A DNA stretch of 6,486 nucleotides. It comes from Desulfobacteraceae bacterium (lineage in GTDB: Bacteria > Desulfobacterota > DSM-4660 > Desulfatiglandales > B25-G16). The DNA is taken from NCBI GenBank assembly GCA_028572035.1, contig JAPVWE010000080.1, positions 1 through 6,486 of the forward strand, read 5' to 3'. This document shows positions 1 to 4,750 of the stretch, piece by piece. Made by a program: the position numbers and the translations under genes. The stretch's first letter is position 1. The number at the start of each line of letters is the position of its first letter. Under the pieces are notes generated by a model. The model was given only the letters and a program-made list of their open reading frames with translations, was not told the origin of the DNA and did not search any database.

Positions 1-2
1 TG

Positions 3-65
3 GACACATATATGGAGGAAATTGACATTTTCCTGCGGTCAAAGAATAGTGGAAAGCGAGCATGA
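3..65 (+). CDS. C-terminal tail of an unidentified upstream gene (partial)
   Basis: An open frame enters from the left edge and ends in TGA at 63-65. It encodes about 20 residues (DTYMEEIDIFLRSKNSGKRA). Its stop overlaps the ATG of the next gene in an ATGA arrangement, which is typical of translationally coupled genes in one operon. That overlap is the main reason to prefer this frame over frame 1, which is also open (to 69). Too little protein remains to name a family. From context it may belong to LPS precursor or heptose synthesis, but that is only inference. Confidence 0.45.
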   Translation, partial: DTYMEEIDIFLRSKNSGKRA

Positions 66-1054
66 ATGATATTGATCGGCAATATTTGAATAAGGGGATT
101 GATAATTTCAAACAAACAAAGATACTTGTTATCGGCGATATTGTGCTGGATCAGTTCATATGGGGAAAGGTTTCAAGGATTTCCCCGGAGGCTCCTGTAC
201 CAGTGGTTGAGGTTGAACATGAAACTACCATGTTAGGTGGTGATGCCAATGTTGTTAATAATCTTGCTTCATTAGGAGGAAAAGTGCTGTTGTGTGGAGT
301 TGTGGGAGATGATTCACCAGGAAGAGAGATAATCTCAAAATTACATGAATTAAATGTTGATGTTAGTGGTATGGCCATTGAGCATGATAGGCCTACAAGC
401 GTCAAAACAAGGATCATAGCCCATGCCCAACAGGTTGTCAGGTACGACCGGGAGACAAGGATTTCTTTGAAATCAGAGATTATCAGGGATTTTCTAAATC
501 TTATTCTTGAACAAAAGGAAGATCTCTCAGGTATTATAGTCTCCGATTATGGTAAAGGCGTGGTATCACGTGAGCTTATGAACGGAGTTAAAAGTGTGAT
601 TTCAGATTGTGATTTTCCTGTGACAGTGGATCCAAATGTGAAGAATTTTCCGCTATATAAAGATGTAACGATAATCACACCCAATCATAATCAGGCAGGA
701 GAAATAGCAGGCCGAGAAATTGATAATGAAGAAGACCTAGAGAATGTTGGGAAAAACCTGTTAAATAATAATAGATGCAGGGCCTTGTTGATCACCAGAG
801 GTAAGGATGGTATGACCCTCTTTGAGGAGGAGGGTAGGGTAACACACATTAAGTCAGTGGCCCGAGAAGTATATGATGTGACTGGTGCTGGAGACACAGT
901 CATTGCTACTCTTACACTCGGTATAGCTGCAGGGCTCGACATAAAATCCGCGGCCTATCTATCTAATCTGGCAGCAGGGATAGTAGTTGGCGAGGTGGGT
1001 ACATCAACGGTAAAGATCAATAATCTCAAAGAGTTAATTGCCAACCATGTCTAG
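62..1054 (+). CDS. rfaE1: D-glycero-beta-D-manno-heptose-7-phosphate kinase (RfaE1/HldA, stand-alone kinase)
   Basis: This cytoplasmic PfkB/ribokinase-fold enzyme phosphorylates D-glycero-D-manno-heptose 7-phosphate to the 1,7-bisphosphate, a step toward ADP-heptose for the LPS inner core. The 330-residue product matches the kinase half of E. coli HldE along its whole length. It has the N-terminal strand ILVIGDIVLDQFIWG (21-35), SRISPEAPVPVVEVE (38-52), the sugar-binding GGDANVVNNLASLGG (59-73), SDYGKGV (161-167), ITPNHNQAGE (205-214) and the PfkB signature DVTGAGDTV (272-280), with D278 as the expected catalytic base. The RfaE2 nucleotidyltransferase half is absent, so this is the split form; no rfaE2 lies in the window. 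The ATG overlaps the preceding stop and has a partial Shine-Dalgarno, GGAAAG, at 51-56. The TAG stop shares its last base with the heptamer repeat that follows. Confidence 0.96.
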   Translation: MNDIDRQYLNKGIDNFKQTKILVIGDIVLDQFIWGKVSRISPEAPVPVVEVEHETTMLGGDANVVNNLASLGGKVLLCGVVGDDSPGREIISKLHELNVDVSGMAIEHDRPTSVKTRIIAHAQQVVRYDRETRISLKSEIIRDFLNLILEQKEDLSGIIVSDYGKGVVSRELMNGVKSVISDCDFPVTVDPNVKNFPLYKDVTIITPNHNQAGEIAGREIDNEEDLENVGKNLLNNNRCRALLITRGKDGMTLFEEEGRVTHIKSVAREVYDVTGAGDTVIATLTLGIAAGLDIKSAAYLSNLAAGIVVGEVGTSTVKINNLKELIANHV

Positions 1055-1128
1055 CAGAAAGCAGTAGGAAGTAGGCAGTAAGCAGAAATAACCAGCCTGG
1101 TAACGAGTAACTAGCGACGAACAGTGAG
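1054..1128 (+). repeat. Tandem heptamer repeat array (GCAGTAR type) leading into a second heptamer run
   Basis: From 1054 to 1088 five heptamers follow in perfect 7-bp register: GCAGAAA, GCAGTAG, GAAGTAG, GCAGTAA, GCAGAAA. After a short gap (1089-1100), looser 7-bp units follow at 1101-1128: TAACGAG, TAACTAG, CGACGAA, CAGTGAG. The first base is the last base of the rfaE1 stop codon. The last unit contains the GTG start of the DUF4416 gene. The same GCAGTAR unit recurs as an inverted array near 4346-4437, so this is an interspersed family and not a chance run. There are no spacers of CRISPR type. Confidence 0.8.
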
Positions 1129-1669
1129 CACCCCTGAGGAAGCAAAAAAGGTAAAGCTGATAAGCAGCCTCTTTTCTTCACAAGAAGACCTGATAGGGAA
1201 GGTCATCAAAGAGATGGAAGGGCCTTTTGGCCCAGTTGACTGGGTAAGTGAAAAACTTGCTTTTAACAGGACAAGATACTATGCAAAAGAGATGGGATGG
1301 CCTCTATACAGGCGATTCATATCCTTTTCCAGGCTCATCATGCCAGATTCTATTGCACACATAAAGTTGATAACCAATAAAATCGAGAATGGGCATCTTG
1401 TTGACAAAATAAGGAAGATCAACATTGATCCAGGCTATATATCTTTAGAAAGATTGATTCTCGCTACCGGTAAGAACTACACCCATAGAATATATTTGAG
1501 AAATGGGATATATGCAGATCTCACCCTTATCTTTCATGCTGGGACCTTTAAGCCTCTGGCATGGACATATCCTGATTATGCCGATGAGAGAATTATTGGT
1601 TATTTTAATATGATAAGGAATGGTTATTTGCAATATTTAAGAAAAGAGGAAGAAGAGGTAGAGAGATAA
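1124..1669 (+). CDS. DUF4416 family protein of unknown function
   Basis: The 181-residue soluble protein has the pattern I associate with DUF4416, common in Desulfobacterota. It has VKLISSLFSS near the N-terminus (10-19), FNRTRYYAKEMGWPLYRRF (47-65) with SFSRLI (67-72), then NIDPGYISLERLILAT (100-115), HRIYLRNGIYADLTLIF (121-137) and WTYPDY (147-152). The C-terminus is a charged KEEEEVER tail. No catalytic motif I can name is present and the biochemical role is not known. The GTG start at 1124 fits because the family normally begins a few residues before the VKL motif. There is no evident Shine-Dalgarno, since the upstream sequence is heptamer repeat. The stop lies 2 bp before yicC, which suggests co-transcription. 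Confidence 0.9.
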   Translation: MSTPEEAKKVKLISSLFSSQEDLIGKVIKEMEGPFGPVDWVSEKLAFNRTRYYAKEMGWPLYRRFISFSRLIMPDSIAHIKLITNKIENGHLVDKIRKINIDPGYISLERLILATGKNYTHRIYLRNGIYADLTLIFHAGTFKPLAWTYPDYADERIIGYFNMIRNGYLQYLRKEEEEVER

Positions 1670-1671
1670 TT

Positions 1672-2550
1672 ATGCTTAAGAGTATGACTGGATATGGTAG
1701 GGCCGAATCCTCAAAAGGGGCCCTGGAATTTAGTGTTGAAATAAGGTCGGGAAATAATCGGTTCCGAGAGATTATTTTGAGGCTTCCTCAGAGTCTGCAA
1801 CCATCTGAGGACAGGATCAGATCTATAGTTTCCTCCAGGCTAAGGAGGGGGAGAATCGAGGTATCCATCCAGATAAAAGACAACGGGGATAAAGGTTTGA
1901 ACCTGGAGCTGAACAGGCCACTAGTAAGGGCCTATGCTACCATTTTCAATGAACTAAATGAGGAACTTGGCTGTAAGCAACCTATTGATCTATCCTTTTT
2001 CTCTCAGCTAAAAGATACTATTATTGTGAAGCAAGATAGTGTTGATCTTGAAAGAATATGGCCTGATTTAAAGGATGTTTTAGATAAGGCCTTACTCTCA
2101 TTGGAAACTATGAGAATGGATGAAGGCAAGGCCCTAGAAGAAGACTTTTTAGTGCGATTAAACAGGATTAAAGGAGATATCGAAGAGATAAGAAATAGGG
2201 CCAAAGTTACAGTTGAGGAATACAGGGATAAATTAATACAGAAGATTAATAAATTGATAGAAGGCATTGATATAGCTGAGGATCGCTTGATGCAAGAAGT
2301 AGCTCTTATGGCAGACAGGTCTGATATTACCGAAGAACTGATTCGGGTGGAAAGTCACTTGGAGCAGTTTAGGTCTTACATGAATCAGGACGATGTGATT
2401 GGGCGCAGGCTGGATTTCTTATTGCAGGAGATAAACAGAGAGGTTAATACAATGGCATCTAAGGCTGCGGATTCCTTTGTTTCACAACTTGTGGTTGATA
2501 TTAAGGCTGAATTGGAAAGGTTGAGGGAGCAGATTCAAAATGTGGAATGA
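1672..2550 (+). CDS. yicC: YicC family endoribonuclease
   Basis: The 292-residue protein aligns over its full length with the YicC/YloC family, shown in other bacteria to be an RNA endonuclease involved in small-RNA and mRNA turnover. The N-terminal YicC domain opens with MLKSMTGYGRAES (1-13), followed by EIRSGNNRFREI (23-34), LRLP (36-39) and SRLRRGRIEVSI (55-66). The C-terminal DUF1732 domain has RLMQEVALMADRSDITEEL (205-223), RVESHLEQF (225-233), GRRLDFLLQEINREVNTMAS (244-263) and the hallmark ending LREQIQNVE (284-292). The middle, about 150-200, looks helical and charged. The stretch 26-32, SGNNRFR, departs from the usual SVNHRFL. It starts 2 bp after the DUF4416 stop and is followed by remA and gmk, an old conserved linkage. 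Confidence 0.95.
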   Translation: MLKSMTGYGRAESSKGALEFSVEIRSGNNRFREIILRLPQSLQPSEDRIRSIVSSRLRRGRIEVSIQIKDNGDKGLNLELNRPLVRAYATIFNELNEELGCKQPIDLSFFSQLKDTIIVKQDSVDLERIWPDLKDVLDKALLSLETMRMDEGKALEEDFLVRLNRIKGDIEEIRNRAKVTVEEYRDKLIQKINKLIEGIDIAEDRLMQEVALMADRSDITEELIRVESHLEQFRSYMNQDDVIGRRLDFLLQEINREVNTMASKAADSFVSQLVVDIKAELERLREQIQNVE

Positions 2551-2572
2551 TTTAAGTATAGGAAATCTTTTT

Positions 2573-2631
2573 GGACGCAGATTATCAAGATTCTTAATAT
2601 TTTGAAAAAATATCTGCGGATATCTGCGTCC
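2573..2631 (+). repeat. CGCAGAT-type inverted repeat between yicC and remA
   Basis: GGACGCAGAT at 2573-2582 is matched by its exact reverse complement ATCTGCGTCC at 2622-2631. A second ATCTGCG stands just inside at 2612-2618, giving a direct duplication 10 bp apart. Between the arms, at 2597-2613, a small AT hairpin (ATATTTT, loop GAA, AAAATAT) is nested. The spacer from 2551 to 2661 has no gene. The arms resemble a dispersed intergenic repeat (GGACGCAGAT...) that I recall from several environmental Gram-negative genomes; this is memory, not a search. It could form an RNA hairpin that separates yicC expression from remA-gmk. There is no T-run after it, so it is not a classical terminator. Confidence 0.65.
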
Positions 2632-2661
2632 TACATCTATTAAATACGGGAGAAAAGGGTT

Positions 2662-2931
2662 ATGGATCCAAGTTTACTTAATATCGGTTTTGGCAACTTT
2701 CTTGTATCAAGAAGGGTCATAGGCATTATCTCACCGTCTTCGGCGCCAGTCAGACGACTTCGCGAAGAGGCAAGGGATGATAAAAGGCTGATAGATGCAA
2801 CACAAGGTAGAAGGACAAGATCAGTGATCATAACTGATAGCAATCATGTGATACTGTCTGCTGTTCAGTCTGAGACAATAGCCCAAAGGTTTTCTCCAGA
2901 CGGTACAATAAGAGGGGAAGACTTGATCTAA
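2662..2931 (+). CDS. remA: RemA/DUF370 family regulator
   Basis: The 89-residue protein is a clear RemA (DUF370) member. It shows LLNIGFGNFLVSRRVIGIIS (5-24), SAPVRRLREEARD (27-39), LIDATQGRRTRSVIITDSNH (43-62) and VILSAVQSETIAQRF (63-77). In Bacillus subtilis RemA is a DNA-binding regulator of biofilm matrix genes that assembles into rings. In Gram-negative bacteria its targets are largely unknown, so the functional name is by homology only. The conserved basic residues R17, R18, R31, R32, R50, R51 and R53 fit nucleic-acid binding. The ATG at 2662 is preceded by a good purine-rich Shine-Dalgarno (GGGAG at 2648-2652). It sits between yicC and gmk, as in Firmicutes. Confidence 0.93.
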   Translation: MDPSLLNIGFGNFLVSRRVIGIISPSSAPVRRLREEARDDKRLIDATQGRRTRSVIITDSNHVILSAVQSETIAQRFSPDGTIRGEDLI

Positions 2932-2972
2932 GGATGATCCGGAGAAAACCTTAGGATTAATAACAAGAGATT

Positions 2973-3581
2973 ATGGACGACAAAGGACAGATTTTTGTTA
3001 TCACTGCCCCCTCAGGTACCGGAAAGACAACAATAATAGACAGTGTAAGAAAAACCATGACGGGGGTTGGTTATTCCATTTCTCATACCACTCGAATGCC
3101 GAGAGAAGGAGAGGTAAATGGATATCACTACTATTTTGTTGATCGAGCAGGTTTTGAAGAAATGATTGAGGCCCATGAATTTATAGAGTGGGCTGTTGTC
3201 TATGATCAGCTATATGGCACTTCCATTTCAAGTATAAACAGCGAGCTATCCTCAGATAAAGACATCTTGATGGATCTTGATATCCAGGGGGCTGAGGAGA
3301 TAAAAAGGCGATTTCCCGAATCTCTATCAATATTCATACTCCCTCCATCAATGGAGATTCTCGAGGAGAGACTGAAAAAAAGATCAACAGATGAGAAAAT
3401 AGACATAGGCCTACGGATGAGAAAGGCGGTGGAGGAAATCCAAAGATGCAGAGATTACGATTTCATTATTGTCAATGATGATCTGAATCAAGCAGCAAGA
3501 GAAATAGAGGCAATTATTACTGCCCAGAGGGCGCATAAAAAGAGACGTTTTCCATTGGTTCAAAAGATATTCCAATTATGA
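2973..3581 (+). CDS. gmk: Guanylate kinase
   Basis: This cytoplasmic enzyme transfers phosphate from ATP to GMP or dGMP to give GDP or dGDP, and is essential for guanine nucleotide supply. The 202-residue length is normal. The P-loop is APSGTGKTT (12-20). The GMP-binding segment is SISHTTRMPREGEVNGYHYYF (35-55), followed by EFIEW (69-73) and YGTS (81-84). DLDIQGA (101-107) is the Walker B-like region, FILPPS (121-126) follows, and the lid is ERLKKRSTDE (132-141). The lid carries S138 where most members have G. The C-terminal FIIVNDDL (164-171) is the conserved (Y/I)xVNDDL-type motif. The start is 41 bp after remA with only a weak Shine-Dalgarno (AAGAGA, 2965-2970). The TGA stop overlaps an ATG in ATGA form, but that ATG opens only a 7-codon frame. 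Confidence 0.97.
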   Translation: MDDKGQIFVITAPSGTGKTTIIDSVRKTMTGVGYSISHTTRMPREGEVNGYHYYFVDRAGFEEMIEAHEFIEWAVVYDQLYGTSISSINSELSSDKDILMDLDIQGAEEIKRRFPESLSIFILPPSMEILEERLKKRSTDEKIDIGLRMRKAVEEIQRCRDYDFIIVNDDLNQAAREIEAIITAQRAHKKRRFPLVQKIFQL

Positions 3582-3599
3582 AGATTATCTGTAACTATT

Positions 3600-3606
3600 A
3601 AGGTAG
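3600..3606 (+). promoter_or_regulatory. Ribosome binding site deciding the TTG start of rlmB
   Basis: AAGGTAG precedes TTG at 3612 with about 8 bases between the GG and the start. No ATG or GTG is available in this frame between the gmk stop (3579-3581) and the conserved ISGINAV segment, so this site supports TTG as the initiator. Confidence 0.6.
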
Positions 3607-3611
3607 AAGAT

Positions 3612-4352
3612 TTGCCCCAGGCTATATCTGGCATAAACGCAGTTAAGGAAAACCTCAAGGAAGGTAAAGGCATAGTTGAACTCTTAATCGCCAGGGGGAG
3701 GAAGATTGTACGCATGAGGGAAATTCTGGATATGGCCAGAGAGAAAGGGATACCAATAAGATACAGAGATAGGATATACTTAGATAAGATTTCGCCCAAC
3801 TTTTCCCACCAGGGTGTAATAGCTATTGTAAGCAATTACAGTTACTTCCATTTAGAGGATCTGATGAAAATTGCCCTTACCAGTGAGAAAAAAGGGCTTC
3901 TCCTTGTTGCGGATCACATTACTGACACCGGGAATCTTGGCTCTCTGATCAGAACCGCTGAGTTTTTTGGAGTTCAAGGGCTCATCTTGCCCAGGGACAG
4001 ATCTGCCTCCATAACAGATACTGTTCACAAAAGATCAGCAGGTGGATCAGCCTATCTCCCCGTAGCCAAGGTCGTTAATTTGGCAAGAGCTCTTGAACAA
4101 TTAGCCGATGAAGGTCTCTGGATTGTGGGGGCTACAGGGGAGAGCAAGGCAGACATCTATGAGTTTGACTGGAATAGGGATCTGGCTCTGGTAGTGGGGA
4201 GCGAGGGTAAAGGGTTAAGTAGGGTTGTCAGAGATCAATGTCATCATCTGGTTAGCATACCACGATTGGGCCATCTCAATTCCCTTAATGTATCTGTCGC
4301 CGCAGGAACTATCCTCTCTGAGATAGTGAGACAGAGAGGTCATTCTGAGTAA
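3612..4352 (+). CDS. rlmB: TrmH/SpoU-family 23S rRNA (guanosine-2'-O-)-methyltransferase, RlmB-like
   Basis: This is a SPOUT methyltransferase that uses S-adenosylmethionine. The best-known member, RlmB, methylates the ribose of G2251 in 23S rRNA. The 246-residue protein has the N-terminal substrate-binding domain (SGINAVKENL, 6-15, up to about 78) and a C-terminal catalytic domain. The latter has motif 1 NLGSLIRTAEFFGV (108-121, R114 the expected catalytic arginine), motif 2 LALVVGSEGKGLSR (191-204) and motif 3 SIPRLGHLNSLNVSVAAG (215-232). The order is as in E. coli RlmB. Small departures are DTGNLG for the usual DPxNLG and IPR for the usual IPM. Start is TTG, the only sensible choice in frame. 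The frame is the same as gmk, separated by gmk's TGA. The stop lies inside a heptamer repeat array. Other SpoU methyltransferases are possible, but the N-terminal domain favours RlmB. Confidence 0.92.
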   Translation: MPQAISGINAVKENLKEGKGIVELLIARGRKIVRMREILDMAREKGIPIRYRDRIYLDKISPNFSHQGVIAIVSNYSYFHLEDLMKIALTSEKKGLLLVADHITDTGNLGSLIRTAEFFGVQGLILPRDRSASITDTVHKRSAGGSAYLPVAKVVNLARALEQLADEGLWIVGATGESKADIYEFDWNRDLALVVGSEGKGLSRVVRDQCHHLVSIPRLGHLNSLNVSVAAGTILSEIVRQRGHSE

Positions 4353-4437
4353 GCAGTAAGCAGTAGGGACTATGCAGCAGGGATAAGTTCAATACAAAAT
4401 GTTCAGTGCCTACTGCTTACTGCCTACTACCTACTCA
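4346..4437. repeat. Inverted array of GCAGTAR heptamers (long hairpin) between convergent genes
   Basis: The left arm has GCAGTAA (4353-4359), GCAGTAG (4360-4366), then degraded units to GCAGCAG (4374-4380). The right arm has the reverse complements CTACTGC (4410-4416), TTACTGC (4417-4423), CTACTAC (4424-4430) and CTACTCA (4431-4437). The 15 bp at 4353-4367 pair perfectly with 4409-4423, extending outward to 19 of 20 (4348-4367 against 4409-4428), around a 41-base loop. The rlmB stop codon (4350-4352) is embedded in the left arm. It lies between convergent rlmB and maf and could act as a bidirectional RNA hairpin, but no T-run follows it on either strand. Confidence 0.8.
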
Positions 4438-4445
4438 TTTGATTT

Positions 4446-4455
4446 CTAATCTATT
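4446..4455 (+). repeat. Left target-site duplication of the MITE-like element
   Basis: CTAATCTATT here is identical to 4741-4750 on the other side of the element. This is the copy generated away from maf. Confidence 0.8.
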
Positions 4456-4456
4456 G

Positions 4457-4477
4457 GTAACGTTCAAAAGTTGAGGC
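4457..4477 (+). repeat. Left terminal inverted repeat of the MITE-like element
   Basis: It reads GTAACGTTCAAAAG followed by TTGAGGC and pairs without mismatch to 4721-4741. It includes the small palindrome AACGTT. Confidence 0.85.
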
Positions 4478-4548
4478 ATTGATGGTTAATAGGGTAATGA
4501 GTGTTTCTGAAAGGCGATATCTCAAAGGAAATTCCACCGTGTTCTGCA

Positions 4549-4628
4549 GTGGTCAAATATTTGGGATTTGCTCCACAAAGCCCCTTGGAATCTGCAAATG
4601 GTGTGTTAAAGTCCAAATATTTGACCAC
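4549..4628. repeat. Internal 16-bp inverted repeat of the MITE-like element
   Basis: GTGGTCAAATATTTGG at 4549-4564 is exactly mirrored at 4613-4628 with a 48-base loop. Each arm contains the self-palindrome CAAATATTTG (4554-4563 and 4614-4623), so the two arms are also two identical candidate protein-binding sites. As RNA, the arms would form a stable stem-loop on either strand. Confidence 0.8.
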
Positions 4629-4702
4629 CTTCATCTGAGCCTTATAGATATCGCCTGGAGGAAATTGTCATTACCATAGATATTATTGAATGTTTACCAT
4701 GT

Positions 4703-4723
4703 GGCCTAAAGAACAATTAGGCC
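4703..4723. repeat. Subterminal hairpin found only at the right end of the element
   Basis: GGCCTAA (4703-4709) and TTAGGCC (4717-4723) form a 7-bp perfect stem with a 7-base loop that runs into the right terminal repeat. The left end lacks the matching sequence: about 30 bp at 4690-4720 has no left counterpart, so the two ends are distinguishable. Confidence 0.6.
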
Positions 4724-4741
4724 TCAACTTTTGAACGTTAC
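4721..4741 (-). repeat. Right terminal inverted repeat of the MITE-like element
   Basis: This is the exact reverse complement of 4457-4477. Its last base, C4741, is also the complement of the G of the maf TAG stop codon. Confidence 0.85.
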
Positions 4742-4750
4742 TAATCTATT
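4741..4750 (+). repeat. Right target-site duplication, containing the maf stop codon
   Basis: CTAATCTATT repeats 4446-4455. Read on the minus strand it is the end of maf (ATA GAT TAG). The duplication therefore preserved the stop codon, and maf was not shortened or lengthened by the insertion. Confidence 0.8.

Larger units (their letters stand above)
4456..4741. mobile_element. MITE-like non-autonomous transposable element (286 bp) with 21-bp terminal inverted repeats
   Basis: The ends are perfect inverted repeats of 21 bp: 4457-4477 starts GTAACGTTCAAAAG and ends TTGAGGC, and 4721-4741 is its reverse complement. The element is flanked by a 9-bp (TAATCTATT, 4447-4455 and 4742-4750) or, counting the shared C, 10-bp direct repeat. 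No transposase is encoded; the one 66-codon frame inside (4479-4679) looks non-coding. The interior is itself a nested palindrome: GGTAATGA 4493-4500 with 4668-4675, AGGCGATATCT 4512-4522 with 4646-4656, and a 16-bp pair at 4549-4564 with 4613-4628. The size, TIRs, duplication and lack of a gene fit a MITE mobilised by a transposase elsewhere. I do not recognise the parent IS family. Confidence 0.85.

Noticed and set aside
1..69. Frame 1 as the upstream gene tail instead of frame 3
   Set aside because: It is also open but ends inside rfaE1 without the ATGA overlap. Frame 3 has the more usual coupled junction. The choice remains uncertain.
151..942. Antisense open frames opposite rfaE1 (151-417 and 691-942, minus strand)
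   Set aside because: They are shadows of a well-conserved kinase gene, with low-complexity serine/threonine-rich translations typical of antisense frames.
1054..1128. CRISPR-like array
   Set aside because: The units are 7 bp, directly adjacent and without spacers.
2572..2600. Promoter for remA-gmk (TTGGAC and TAATAT, 17 bp apart)
   Set aside because: The spacing is right, but only three of six -35 bases match and the site overlaps the repeat; too weak to list as a feature.
3560..3835. Minus-strand frame across the gmk-rlmB junction
   Set aside because: It overlaps both conserved genes and gives no recognisable protein.
4353..4423. Rho-independent terminator for rlmB
   Set aside because: The stem is strong, but the loop is 41 bases and no T-run follows on either strand, so it is listed as a repeat only.
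4479..4679. 66-codon open frame on the plus strand inside the MITE-like element
   Set aside because: It lies fully within the palindromic element, its two halves encode parts of the same inverted repeats, the peptide resembles no family I know, and no Shine-Dalgarno precedes the start.
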